From positions 62,001 to 126,000 of the forward strand of contig JAVQMG010000033.1 in assembly GCA_032878915.1 (NCBI GenBank): a stretch of 64,000 bases of DNA, in the 5' to 3' direction. Positions 24,233 through 37,489 of the stretch are shown here, one piece after another (the first letter of the stretch is position 1; every line of letters starts with the position of its first letter). The DNA is from Castanopsis chinensis (lineage: Eukaryota; Streptophyta; Magnoliopsida; Fagales; Fagaceae). The position numbers were made by a program, and so were the translations under genes. Under the pieces are notes generated by a model. That model ran no database searches and had not been told where the DNA came from. It saw only the letters and a program-made list of their open reading frames with translations.

Positions 24233-24520
24233 GAGCAATCAAATCTTGCGATTTGTGTAATCCCAACGTAGTTTCTGTCTATTAGAATGTGTAAAAGAGA
24301 TTGATAAATTAGTAGTCCAATAACGTTCTTCTACCGAGGAATGAATCCCCAAAAGACGTTTACCAAAAAGAAAAAAAGAGTCCCACTTCATAAACATGTC
24401 TAATTATTTATAATTTTTCCTAAAGCAAGGTAAAAATTAAATGACTTATACAAATAACATGTGGAGATGCCATGTTCCATTTATTCTTCTTCTTTCCCCC
24501 CCCCCCCCCCCCCTCTCCTA
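23573..24520. other. 3' flank and block similar to the ABCC upstream region
   Basis: No gene. About 24107-24430 resembles 3178-3420 (CCACACTGCTAAACAATG, ATTTGTGTAATCC, TACCGAGGAATGAATCC, CATGTCTAATTATTTATAAT). The copy here is interrupted by a (TA)n run at about 24198-24227. A C-homopolymer lies near 24497-24513. Confidence 0.65.
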
Positions 24521-24529
24521 ACTTGGTCT

Positions 24530-25091
24530 TTTTTTTCTTTTTTTGCACAAAAGGGAAATATAGATAAAATAAACCATCACTTATATACAGAGCAAACCAT
24601 CACAAACAGCAGAAAGGGATGACAGCCTTACAACCATACTACTACCATATACAGACTAGTATATTACAGACCACAAAACACAGCTAAATTACAAAACAGC
24701 ATCTTCATTAGCAACATACACGGGCTGTGTCAAATCTCATCGAGTCCAAAAAAAGACAGGTTAGCAAATATGTAAGGCGTGTATCATAAAAGATCTCTCT
24801 ATCCCTTTGAGAAGCTCCCTGTTTTGCCAATCTGTCTGCACAAAAATTTGCTTCTCGCCAGATGCGTCCTACATTCACTTGCCATGTTCTAGTTAGGAGA
24901 GACCTGCAATCCAAAATAACGATAGGTACTCGATGAAGATGCAAAGAGTTTACTTTTTGAAAAAAAAAAAAAGATGCGAAGACATTCCTACATTTCCTAT
25001 AATAGGAAACTATACATTGGATCTCTTTTTTCTTGGTTCTTTTTTGGGTAAGAAAGGATTGAAGTTCCATTTGTATGCCTCCCCCTCTCAC
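24530..25091 (-). mobile_element. LINE 3' remnant with RNase H-like C-terminus
   Basis: On the minus strand a frame ends with ILDCRSLLTRTWQVNVGRIW and REANFCADRLAKQGASQ. This is the usual end of the RNase H-like domain (RVT_3 type) in plant non-LTR retrotransposons, including the REAN-x-CAD-x-LAK signature. The downstream sequence finishes in TTTCCCTTTTGTGC and an A-rich tail (24530-24550). The 5' part, with endonuclease and reverse transcriptase, is missing, as expected of a 5'-truncated insertion. An A-run near 24960 interrupts the upstream part. Confidence 0.75.
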
Positions 25092-25740
25092 AGAAATGAG
25101 TTCTAACTTCTAAGTGGAGGACCGTCATGTGGAGTCCATCTTTATGTGAAAAGAAGGTAACAGAAAACAATTGAGTCTTAAGTCTACAAAATTGGAAACA
25201 TGTTTCAGACTTTACCAACATATATATGCATCTATTGATTCTATTCAGATTGAAGATGGGATTAAGTGATTAGAAGAATTTATAAATTTTAGATTTGTGC
25301 GTTATTGACAATTTAACATATGGTACTTAGTTGACAATATATCATAAATAAGTAAATAACTTAAAAAATATTCAATAACAAATTGTTGGATGTAGAATGC
25401 AAATTAACAAATCGTTGAACAGATTTATAGGCAGAATTTTCCAAAAAATAAAAATAAAACTATCTCCCTTATATTTCTATGTCTGTTGCAACAAATGTGG
25501 TTATGACTACTACATTGGACTATCTATGCATCCTAGCTTTATTCTATGCAAATAAACATAACATTCTTTTTACTTTTCTTTTTTTGATTAGTCTCTAGCA
25601 TGACTTTGTACTTGGTACTAGGCATTAGGAAAAAGAGTAACCAAATAAGCTTGAATACAGTCCCAAAGTTGTTGACAGCTAACGTGAAAAATGAAAAGAA
25701 AAAAGTTCCATCATTATACTGGTCACATACCTTCAAGAAT
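25092..25740. other. Intergenic spacer, nothing recognised
   Basis: AT-rich, no supported gene. It probably includes the 3' UTR of the minus-strand TERT gene just to its right. Confidence 0.4.
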
Positions 25741-28700
25741 TTAATACTTAATTTTCCAAATTAAGGAGGAATGTGAGGCATCAACTGCATACTTTAGTTG
25801 AGAAGGCAGTGGCTCACTCGTATGTATTTTATGTGCCAACTCACACCTTAATGAAGATAGCAACTGTTTATGCCGTGATTCTTTTCTCTTCAGTACTTGG
25901 ATATATGCATATAATCCAAGCCATCCAACTTCTTCTTCCTCCAACTTAAGTATAGGCCGGATATCAGAATAGTGGTATGCAGAATGCATCCGTTTCTTTA
26001 TGAGCTTGTACATATACCTAACAAGACAATCAACAAAGCCAATGAACTGAAAAAAAATAGTAGAAAAGAAGTATCATTAAATGTTGAAAATTAAATTTTA
26101 TAGTTGTTAAATTAAAAGATTATATGTATCAAAGCATAGACAGCCATTCAATTATTTTACATGGCCATTGCACATGGGGCTTCACAAATGCTAAAATATC
26201 AACTAAAATCAGCACAGGAAAACTGCATCTCAATAAACCAGGTTTAACAACCACATACACTGTAAGATAAACAAGGATTACATCCATACCTCACAGATTT
26301 TTGAATAATTTTTAGATAGAATCCCTTGCGAAGTTTGCATATGTATGATAAGTCACGAACATAGCAATGAAATTTCATTGCACATACCAAAAAAGCCTGA
26401 TATATATTTAATCTGACAACATCTGCAGAATTAATATTTGAACAGAAGAATAGAGGATGGCATTTAGATCCCATAAAGCCACATAGCTTTGTCTTTAGAT
26501 GGTGACCTGGTTTACCTTGCCAGCTGACAGTAAGAGTCGAACTTAAATGGTTATTCAGATACCTGTTTAGTATAGGGAACAAGTTACTTGGGGAATAAAT
26601 TGAACTTTCATAAAACTGATATTCAAAGTTTACAGTAGACAAACCAAAAAACAAATACTGCAACATGTAGAGCTTCAATAACAAGACAAGAAATATCAGT
26701 TTTTTTTTTAACTTTAAATGAGCCCAAAACTGTGAGGCAAACAATTAGACCTAGCAACATTCTAAGATCCCAACCACAGACTTATCTTAAATAAATCCTA
26801 ATAAACAAAAATCACAAAAGTACTTCAAAAGGACTGGACACTACTTGACTACTGCTTGCAATTTAAACATTTTAACTCACACAACATATTGAAGAAGTTG
26901 CTAAGGATGTGATATTGATAATTTGAGGCTGGAAATTGATAAGAATTAGGTTCAATAATGATATATAAAAAGAAATCAAGCAAAAGGAAACTCTCAAGCA
27001 TAATTGTTTGGAAGAAAGAGATATAAAACCAAATATTAATGCTACGTAACAATTTCAAGAGTATCAAATGTACGCTTAATGAGTAGCATGACAATGATAT
27101 GGAATGATTTCAAAGGTTCAAATAATTGGATCCTAATCTTGACATCTGAAGCTAAAATCGAAAACAGAACATTAAAAGATACATCTAGCAAGTAGAATGA
27201 CAAGAAGTAAAATTATATACGAAAATTAACTTTGAGTAGTCTGCCTGAACTTCTAAACTGAAACAATTGATAAGCAATCCACTCCATCGAAGAAATGAAT
27301 TGCCATCTTCACCCACATAAACCCTGCTTGATGGAATCCCTGATAAATCTCCAATATCAAAATTGATAGAAAATTTGTCATCATTCATGTAGCAGTTGTA
27401 CGCATGAAATCCTCTTTGCAACCTGGAAACGAAGCTAGCAGCCAGCTTCTTTGAGGTTGAAACGAGAAGGAAGTCATCAATAAATCTAAGAAGTATATAT
27501 CCATCCCCACAACTTTCCACTGCAGAATCATCATTAGAAATATGTCTTCTAGATATATCTTTAGCAGCAGCTTCACTAGCTTTCTTAAGATATGGAATGA
27601 TCAAATTTCTTTCCAGATGTCCATAGTAAAATGAGCAAAGCAGAGGTGACACAATACTTCCTTGAGGAATACCTACACCTAGAACGAAAAACTTTTTATC
27701 CAATTGCAGTATGTTGTACTTAACATGTTCCTTTAAATTGAAAAATAACTCTTCTTTTTTCACATGCCTGCTCCACTCCTGTAAGAATAAAAAATATTAA
27801 ACAAAACTTAGCTTTCTCAAAAGAAATTATTTATTTACAAGTACAAACAATTCAGAAAAGAGTTTTTTTACTTCAAATGTCTCCTACCTAAGTGTGATTG
27901 CCTAATATTTTATCTTCTTTTTTTTTATATAAGAAATATAACTTCATTGAAAAAAGAAAACAATACAGGAAACCAAAGCACACAGGCAGTGTACTAAGGA
28001 ATAACAAAAAAAAAACCAGAAAAATTGCCTAATATTTTTTCTTTCTTTATTTCGTGCTCTTTTCATTGTTTTAATACCAAACAGCCGTCAACTATTCAAG
28101 ATCTCATTAAGAATACAAATTAGTGATCCTACGTCAGTTAGAACGAAAACTTGACGATGGGAGTAACAAGGAAGAGAAAAGAGTCAAACCTATTCATCAC
28201 AGCATTGACGCATTGATCATCCAAATATCTTATTACACCACACAGATACTCCACATGGGGCTGAAAATACTTTATTCTTCATCCCAGGAAATGTACATCA
28301 ATAGATAGCTTGACATAGGCTGCATATGCTTGGTGAATGAGCACAGTAGGGGTCCAAGGAAATTCTAAGACTAAATCTCAACGACCCAAATACATTTTTT
28401 AAAGACCAAAGTACACTTTTGGGACTGTTTTCATTTTGGCCCTTCATGTTTAATTTTGTTTTCATATTGACCCTATTGTCCATTTCCATTGGTAATGAGA
28501 CCATCCATAATATGTTTTTCTGCCTAAAAAATAAAATTCCTGAATTCTACAACATTTAAGAGCTAGTATTTGATGCAATAGTTCAAAACATACGACACTT
28601 AACAATCATATTACTAAAGAAATGGATGGCAGGGCCAATATGAAAACTGAATTAGACATGTAGGGCAAAGATGAAAACAACCCCAAACTTTAAGGGTCAA

Positions 28701-31700
28701 AAGTATACTTTAGTCTCTTTTTTTCTTGATCTTTTTCTTTTTTCAATTATTGCTAAGTAACATATGTACCCCATGGATCTTGAACCCACGATCTCACCCT
28801 CCACACCTTACAGTCATAAAGAAAGAGATGTCATTTGAGCTAGAGCTCATTGGCTACTTAAATACACTTATCTGAGTAGACAACTAAGCAGAGTCCCTAC
28901 CAACTAACCAGTTCCCAGGCCATAACAAAAATGACTAGAATACCCTTGTCATTTGGTAAATGAGCACCCAAGCTTACCAAAATTACCCAATGGGCAGCAC
29001 ACTCAACTGGGAACCACATAAAGATATCTCTGTAAGTACCAAATCTATTTTCTTTTAGGAGAGCTTTATTTGAACATGAAAACTTCTAGTACCCCAAACT
29101 AAAAGCCATGATTGATCAAGAAAAAAAGGTAAACATTGCCACCAATTTGCAAAACCAGTCACACAAAAAGGATATAAAAAATAAAGATCCAACTCAAAAA
29201 ATTGCTTATGGTGCTTAGAGGATTCTATAGACTATTTGTATCTTGCAGGTAACATATGACATACACAAGCATTATGCATGAAGGTAGTAGTTAGACAGGG
29301 AGTGAAAGCTGATACTAAGTGACTAATCTCATAAAAAAGAAAAGCAGTAATCATTAAAATATTCAATGGAAATAGGAAAGATCTATAAGAATAAATATCA
29401 ACAACTTTCCTTGAAGAGCGACTTGAAATAGCTACCTGGTTAACAAAGACAGTATGCAGTGAACAAAAGGGAACAGAGGATGTGACTTTCGCAGTGCTCA
29501 TATTTGGATCCATCAATACAAGGTTCTTATGAACCCACAAAGATTTCTCTGTGCAGACTACTTGATGGGACTGTTTAAGAAGATATTCATCTTTCTGTAT
29601 GACATCTTTCATTACACTAAGAAGCTTATCCTGATCAATAGAATCAAATGCTTTCAGTACATCAGAAACAACAACAAATGCACCAGGCACAGTTACCAAC
29701 CTATTTTTCAGACCAATTAGAAATGGACATAACTTTCTGTAGACATCATTGTAATTAAAAACTGATGCTCCAAGCTTCTCAGGTTCTTCCAACTGTATAC
29801 CTTTTAAAACAGCATGTGTATCACGAAGAACAAGATTTACAGACTTGAAATAATTAAATTCAACTTTCTTGGAACAAAATTTTCCTTTTCCATGCATTCC
29901 ACAAGATTTATCTTTCAAAGAGGATTTTTGTGACGGCATTCTTGATGATGCCTTTAGATTTGACAGCATCCTCATTCCATCTTCTTTTGGACGAAATCTT
30001 AGCTTCGAGAAACCAAATAATCTTTTTTTTATAATATGTCTAACAGTCGCAGCATCCAAGTCATTAAAGCCCTGATCTTTCAAGCAAGTGACGGACTTAT
30101 TTATCAACTTCTTCCAAACTGATTTCCTATAATAATATAGATCTTGATTCCCACGCTCAATTTCAGTGACATAGAAGTTTGCTTGCACCAGTGGCACCAC
30201 TAGAGATGAAAAGAGCCAAAAGATCCAGCTCTCCAGAAATTTATGTCTGAAAACATGTGTGGCGTTGTCCAATATTCTGGATCCCTTATGCATGTCTATA
30301 CTCTCCCCCGTTGTACATTTTAGCACTTGATTACTCAAGCAACATGAAAATTGTTCAGTTGATAGAAACGGGAAACTTGATGCTTTTAATTTATGCATGC
30401 ATTGCTTTAATGAGAACTTCTCAAATCTTCGAAGTTTAATAAACCTGGCAATATTCCTCCTAAACATTCTCCAGTTATGGCAGGAACCTAGCAATTCTGT
30501 GGGAACTACACTCCTAATAACTGCCCATATAAATGACTCTACCTGACTTCTCAAGCAATAAGACTTATTTGCTTCAAACTGAGGTTCAATATCCACGTAA
30601 TATGAAGTATTAGATCCATGAGAGTTCTCAGGAACATTTTTCTCTGATTCATTCCCCTAAAATAACAATTTCGCAAGAATTATATTTTTCTTAGAGGAAG
30701 CAAGAAGTGCTTAAATTAGTGAGATTGCTTAAGGGATGTACATTACACACTGCAATTCTATAATGAGCTCTCCCATTTAACAAATCCCCCCCCCCCACCC
30801 CACACCCCCCCTCAAAAAAAAATAAAATTAGAATTAAAAACCACCCACCACTCAATTTGCACAACTATCAAGGTGTGCATATTATGCACCAATGCATTCA
30901 AAATGCATATGAAACTGAGCGAGGTGTAACCTCAGAATGTGAAATTGTGAATGCTAAATATGCCTTCACACAATTTACCTCAAAGTTAGTGCCTGATTTT
31001 ACAGTAACATCCAATGTTGGGACAGCACAATGCTTATCCAATAATCTCAGACGTTGGCAACGCCGTGCCTTGCGTATGAGCTTCTTAAGCAACTTAACGA
31101 GTGAGGGGTACCTTCAGAACCAAAAACAGGCAGTTAAAGCAGTGCCATCCAAATTAAATTAAAAACCTGGTGTATTGGCTATAACTGCAATTATTTATTG
31201 CCCTAATATTCTCATAAGCATGTCCCACATTTATACTACAGAAAAAGTTTTCATGTATCTGTGCTCTAAGACACAGTACAGCTTCCATCCAAGGAAACTT
31301 ATTGTAATGGTAATCATCATAGATTCCAGACCCTAGTCAAAAGAGCGAATTAGTTGACATTGGCTGTAAGATTTTAGCACAACGAGACTTCACTGTGCCA
31401 TTAGTGTCCCTTTTAACCTTAATCCATTCAAGAGCTTTTAAATTGCAATCCTGATACTGATTGAGAAACTCGTTTTCATTATTTCATAACTTGAAGTTTG
31501 GAACTACATCATGCATAAATTTCCTGTTATATCCAGCAAAGGAGCTTTTGATGATTCCTTATGTAAAAGATTATAAGAACCATGGGATCAATATTCCACA
31601 GTAAGAAAAAATTTGGATTCTAGAAATCAAACTGAAATCAACATGCATGCCACATAAAAATAAAAATAAAACAATAATTTTTCCATGACAAATCAGAAAA

Positions 31701-34700
31701 GCCCTGTAAGGGTATCGTACAATTAAAAGGTTCTGCAATCACAGTATTTGAATTTGCACTTACAGGCATGCTGATTTGCACAGCATTTCCTGAGTTGCAT
31801 TTAAGCCAAAGATATCGCCAATAAGAAAATTTGCACCAGAAATATTGGGCTTCAGAGAATTTAGTATATCTGAAGATTATTAAGGTACTGTGTTCTTTGC
31901 ACCAAAGAAAAGGCATGACAGAAGCTCTTAAAATCACAAATTTAAGCTCAAACTGTGTTTCTTTTCCAAAAATAAGAAAGCATAATTGCACAACATAAAA
32001 AGATAACATATTATCTGTTTGTCACTGATCATTCATTCTATAAAGTTGGGTGAAAAAAAATGGAAATACAAGCAATTTTATAACGAAGAGACAAATTAAG
32101 TACATGTACATTTAAAATTAAATGGAAGGATACGTTTTGCTGGAAATACTAATGAAGAACATTCCCTGTTATAAAACATGAACTTCCTGTTAATATGTGC
32201 CCTTTTGGCAACTACCAGGGGCTTGGGAGCTTGTGATACTGAAAAACAAGGCATCTGCAGAATAGATCATATCCAAAAGGAAAAGGTTAGAAGTTAAATA
32301 ATAATAATAATAATAAACTGTAATAGCAGGGAGAAATGTCTTTTCATTTTCATTGCATTGGAAGAATCCAAATGTTCACTAGGAGGTGGCATTAAGTCAT
32401 TCAATCTTCTTGATATGGGTATATATCAACCAAACATTAATCTTTCTAACCCTTTTGAGATTCAGGTTTCTTTTGTAATTGACAATCTTATCTATCTTAG
32501 AATCTCCATGTCAACAAACACGGTTCTAGCCATGTATGTGTTAATATTAATTAGGGTACTGATATCTCCTAATTGGTGTTTTACTTCCAACTTCTTTTAC
32601 TTTCTTGGAGATTCTCATCTACCAGAAGAGTAAGCTGTGACATACTGCATCCTGTTCTCATGCTCAAGCAGGCACCATGAGTACAAAGCCACAACTACCA
32701 GCTGAGATTGTTTGGTTGTATGTTTTCTGTTCACTTGGAGATTACTATTTCTGCATCTAACCCCTTCATTCCGATAATAGGAAGGCAAACCACGTCACTA
32801 TTAATCCAGATGTTATGTCCCTCACGCTCCAATAATCTTTAATTACAATAATAACAAAAGTTTGATGTTTAAAAGTATTCCATAATGTGTTGAAATAAAG
32901 GAAAGAATTACTTATCAATTTATGTGGGGATAAATTAAATAAAACTGTATCCATGCTAAGTGTGGCACACACAGCAAATACCTTAAAGCCTTCTAGGTTA
33001 GGCAACAAATAGTAATTAGGTTTCATGTACTAAAAATCTTTTTTTTTATTCTATTGGTGAGTTACACACGCATTTAGTGAGTCTTGAACCCACAAACTCA
33101 CCCTTCATCCCATTATTTTGGGAAAAATTGAAACCCTCCAATATATCAAACCAATGTTGAACTTGACTGAAGGATCCTTCATGGGAAATCAATCACCTTT
33201 TCAGAACTAATTAAGCTAGAATTTGCATCATGCTGGAGCTTCCCGGATACGCCATCTTTATCCATATGAATTGTTGCTAAAGAGCTGGTTTCTTCAAAAT
33301 TTAAACGCCTTCTATTTCTGCGACGCTGCCAACTAAATGGCCTTGAACGCTTTCCAAACTTTGCAGCTGTGTGATTTGAGCTTTCTTGAAGCTTCTCATT
33401 TAAATCCCCTTCAGCATTATTGGTAACAGTTCCAGAAATTTGTATAGCTACTTCCGATGAACTCGCTTGAGAACGCTTGTTTCCATGAAGCCAACTAAAT
33501 GTTCTTGGACCCGAAGAACTCCTAACATTGGAGCCAACATGATCTAATGAAGTTGATGGATCATCAACACTAGAAGAATTACCGCATTTCTGTATCTCTA
33601 GCACTGGGTTAACATTGTCAACTAAAGCCCTCTTCTTTTTGGATCCTGAGAAAAGTTTGGACTAAATCATCATCTGGACTCCTCTTAATCTTTAAGAAAT
33701 GATATGTTATATATGACTGAACAATCTAATGCAAACACAATAGCCACAAAGCAAAAGGAATTAAGGACAACAAGAAAAGGAAAAGATCTATTAAAAAAGA
33801 ACAACCACGAATAGATGGGAACAAGTCAGGTAAGAAAAGACCAAGAAAGAACTGGCCTAAAGTCAGAACAAGTCAGGTAAGAAAAGACCAAGAAAGAACC
33901 GACCTAAAGTCAGAAAGAGACTACGGCAATTACGTTTTATCCCAAAAAACAGAGGTTGTTAAATATTAAAAAGAGAGGCAATATGTACCATCAGATTCTA
34001 TTTATAATTTATTCAAATTGTAAAATTGACGTGGCTGTGTATAGTGATCTAATAGTATTAAGGTTTTAATGTCAAAATGGTTGCATTAATATATTATTTA
34101 AATCTAAAATAATTTTTATTCACCAATCATTCATTCTGAATAGAAAATTTCATTGAACTTAATTTTACACATAAGGCTAAAATATTAACAATGAATTTTG
34201 CAAATTTATGGCCCTAATGCTGATTTGCGTGCCTGTGTCTGCATGTGTGCACATTTACATATATACATACATATATATATATACACACACACATATATAT
34301 ATATAAGCTAATGCTGATAATGTGTGCCTGTGTCAGCATTTATACACATTTACATATAGACATAAATACAAAAAATAAAATAAATATTTATGCAACATTA
34401 TTTTTCCTAGGTACTGTAAAAGGAAATTTTGATTCAACTGACAATGTTGACAGAACAACTACAAGTGTTTAGAAAGTCTTCATTAGTCATTAGACTCATT
34501 ACCACATTTATCAAGTGAAATATGTTGATACTGAGACTCCAATGTTCGCTTTTTTGACTGCTTGAGGCATAAATCGCTTATAGGAGGACCTGTTACTTGG
34601 TGGTGCTTCTTAGAAGAAACTGGCAAAAATATTGATGTATACTTTAAAAGATAAACCATGACATCATCCCCAACCTGCATAAATGCAATTTTGACCTTAA

Positions 34701-36455
34701 TTTGGGTGATGTAGTTCAAGAAACAACAGAGAAGAAGTTAGCAAACCATACCCTTTGTGAAAGAAGACACCAAGCTGAAGAAGATAGAAGTTCTACAATG
34801 GGACTTGCACGATTAATCTGTTACATATTGATGAATATTTTCAAACAGGAAATAAGGCAAACATGAAATGTTAACAAACTACTCCTAGAAAAATAAATAA
34901 ATGAGGATACCCAAAAAACAAAACACTGCCAACCCCATTTCCAGAATGAAATGGACGATGTTGACAATGTTGATAGCAACATTGAACATTGTATATGAAG
35001 TTTGCACAATAAATAAACAAACAAATGCTTGCCTTATCATAAGCCTTGCAAATTACATTGATAGAGTTGAATTGCTCATGCATCATGATTTCAATGGTCC
35101 TTCGCACAATCTGAAAACATATTGAGCAGTAGTTTACATATTAGATGCGCAATGTAATTCCCTTCTCAAGACTTTATTTAATCAATGATAGTACAACAAA
35201 ACCGACCCAGAAATGGAAACGCTACCTACAAAACAAACAGTACCACCACCATCAATCCATATAATATATAAAGAGAAACTTAAAATATTTTAAGCTCACT
35301 CACTACCATGAAGTTACACTAAGTATTACCATAATCCATAACTATATAGTTTGTTTACTTAGCGTTTTTGGTCTCTGAAGTTACAAGCGTGTCATTCATC
35401 CCTAAAGTTTAAACTATATAGTTTACTTGCTTAGCGTTTTTGGTCCTGAAGTTTAGCATGCACTATTGGTCCTTAAAGTTTAAAAAATAAGCATTTTTTT
35501 GGTCTCCAAAGTTTCTCGTGAGCTAGGAAGCATGGACACTTCATTTAAAGTTTAGTATCGTATTTATGCCATACATATGTTATACCAGCCATCTCATATT
35601 ATAATTTTTCAAAAATTGCTTACGTTACCGTGTCGTACCTACGTTCATGTCTGTGCTTCCCAGCACTATTGGTGTTTAAAATTCCAAAAGCTCCATAATT
35701 TTTTAAACTTCAAGGACCAAAAGTTTACAAAAATGAGCATTTTTTATCAAGAAAAGTTTCAAGTCGAGTGATATTGATTCCTAAAGATTCAAATGAAATG
35801 AGTGTTTTTTGTCACAATTTTCTGGTGAGTGCTATTTAGTAACCAAAAGTTTAAAAAATTAAAAAAAAGTATTTGGTATCAAATAATTTCATGTCAACCG
35901 TATCAAAATTCAAGAAGGATGAGGCGTTTCAATAAAAAATAACTAACGAGTAATTATTTTTGTACGCTTTTGTCCTTTATTGGATTTTTTTACTGATGAC
36001 ACGTGGTATCATTTCATATAAAATATTTTTTCAAAAATGAGAGCTTTTGATATTTCAACTGCTCAGGCACCAAATACGCTCAGTTCTTAAACTTCAAACA
36101 TACACACACACATATGCGTGCGTGTGTCAGTGTGTGTTGTATATGCGAATAAATGTACCTGAGATTGGGGCCAGCGAGATTGAGATTGGAAACGAGAGAG
36201 AGGAGGAGCGTTTTCAGAGACCACAACGAAGCACTTGTTCAACAGCTTCACGTACTCTTGAGGATCCTCGTTTCTCACCAAAAACGACATCGCTTCGGAG
36301 CCACTACAGCTGAGGCATTGTGAACCTGTGCGCGAGCACGAGCACGAGGACGGCGCAGGAGGGGGAACGAGCGATACGATTGTGGAAGCGAGCGTCCGCG
36401 CGCGGTGGCGGAACAGTCGCCATAGTACCTCCGGAACCCGCCTTTTCTTCGGCAT
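25741..36455 (-). CDS. TERT: Telomerase reverse transcriptase, 12 exons
   Basis: Catalytic subunit of telomerase, copying the telomerase RNA template onto chromosome ends in the nucleus. Exons in transcript order: 36455-36159, 35110-35033, 34817-34752, 34674-34503, 33645-33197, 32254-32134, 31869-31764, 31111-30979, 30656-29436, 27778-27231, 26562-26290, 26017-25741. Phases agree at all 11 junctions, giving 1246 residues; Arabidopsis TERT also has 12 exons. Seen in order: TEN domain (MPKKRRVPEVLWRLF start), variable basic linker, CP/QFP region, T motif (about 619-654), motifs 1-2 (about 691-709), motif A with D806, motif B' GIPQGS (917-922), motif C with D982-D983, motif E RWSGLLIN (1045-1052), and a C-terminal extension ending SSLIWKIKY. 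All three catalytic aspartates are present. Intron 2 uses a GC donor (AAG-GCAAGC). Introns hold a LINE tail, a foldback element and local repeats. No frame break seen. Confidence 0.97.
27905..28015 (-). mobile_element. LINE-like 3' tail in TERT intron 9
   Basis: Read on the minus strand, a stretch ending TTCAATGAAGTTATATTTC-TTATAT and an A-run has the look of a plant LINE 3' end. Only about 100 bases are recognisable, with no coding part. Confidence 0.4.
28400..28717. mobile_element. Foldback (MITE-like) element in TERT intron 9
   Basis: About 75 bases at the left (AAGACCAAAGTACACTTTTG..., GTTTTCATTTTGGCCCTTCA) are the imperfect reverse complement of the right end (AGGGCCAATATGAAAAC..., GTCAAAAGTATACTTTAGTC). 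The centre is unrelated AT-rich sequence. Confidence 0.65.
33820..33911. repeat. 46-bp tandem duplication in TERT intron 4
   Basis: Two adjacent copies beginning GAACAAGTCAGGTAAGAAAA, at 33820 and 33866, differ by only two or three bases. Confidence 0.9.
34205..34370. repeat. Direct repeat with CA/TA microsatellite in TERT intron 4
   Basis: CTAATGCTGAT...GTGCCTGTGTC-GCAT and ACACATTTACATATA occur twice, separated by (TA)n and (CA)n runs at about 34262-34305. Confidence 0.7.
35340..35860. repeat. Degenerate TTTGGTC-CTGAAGTTT repeats in TERT intron 1
   Basis: Variants of TTTTTGGTC(C/T)(C/T)-AAGTTT recur at about 35367, 35434, 35468 and 35500, with inverted versions (AAACTTCAAGGACCAAAA near 35705). 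This looks like a decayed transposon or foldback of the kind common in dicot introns; family not identified. Confidence 0.45.
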
Positions 36456-37489
36456 TTTTCTCGGGAAAGTGAGAAGTGAGGAAAGTGTAATGGATTTTTT
36501 ATTTTTATTTTAATTTGATTTGGCGCCTGCAAATGTTAAAACTTTTTTCTTTTTTTTTTTTTGGGTAAGAAAATGTTGTAACTTATAAAAACTACCCCCA
36601 CTAGAGGAGAGGAGTGAGGAAAGTGGGAGAGACAGTGAAGCAAGTGGAATTTTTTTTTTTTTTTTGAATTGTGTGGTTGTGGAGTTTTTAAAATTTTCTT
36701 TTTATAGTTAAACCTACATAATTGCTGTGATAATTGTACGGATTGGGAAAAGAAATTGTAGTTTTCTTTTTATGAAGGAAAAAAAAAGTGGACAGGTAGT
36801 ATTTTTTTTTTTCTATAGTACTATTTAAGCGGTTGTATTTATTTAGACTGGATTTTTTTTTGTTTCAAAATATCTCTACACCTCTAGGTTTAAGTAGAGA
36901 CAAAAATAAAGAAAAATTTGGTAAAAATACATGTCTAATTTGCACTAAAATATTGTCTACAAAATAGGAACACTCTTCTACTAACCCATTTCTTCAAAGT
37001 AATTATACGTCCATTTTTTTTTTAAATAGAAAAATAAGTTAAACACCCACATTTATCCACACAAAAAATCTAAATATATAAAAAAATAAAAATAAAAAAA
37101 CTAAAGGATAATTTGGATTGTTTTTGTTCTAAAATACCCTTACATTTCTATGTTTAAGCAGAAACAAAACTAAAGGACAATCCGGTAAAAATAAAACCCT
37201 AACTTCCACTAAAACATTGCCTAAAAAATAGGGTTACTTTCCTATTGATTTTCAAATTTATTTCTCCACTTATCTCAAAGCGCGTGAAATGAGACTAGTT
37301 AATAGGTAAACATATTTAGTTGTTGGGAAAATTGTATGGATTGGGGGGATAGTTGTCTAATTGTGAATCTATTTTTTATTTTTTTGCATTATATATTGTG
37401 TCAAATTGTGTATGGTAAGATACACAAACACCTAATAAAGTTATAAAATAATTATAAATATACACATATATATATATATATATAAGATT
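36456..37489. repeat. Upstream of TERT: spacer with a diverged direct repeat
   Basis: No gene seen. About 36862-36975 and 37119-37232 are diverged direct copies (TTTAAG(T/C)AGA(G/A)ACAAAA, then GGTAAAAATA, ACTAAAA(T/C)ATTG-CTA(C/A)AAAATAGG). The TERT promoter should lie at 36456-36700 in the reverse direction; no clear TATA box is visible. T-runs occur at about 36549 and 36649. Confidence 0.6.

Noticed and set aside
24497..24513. C-homopolymer as a biological signal
   Set aside because: Long C or G runs (also about 30787 and 50931) are microsatellite-like and prone to assembly error; nothing links them to a function.
36047..36313. Plus-strand frame over the first TERT exon
   Set aside because: It is the shadow of TERT exon 1, whose minus-strand reading matches the TEN domain start.
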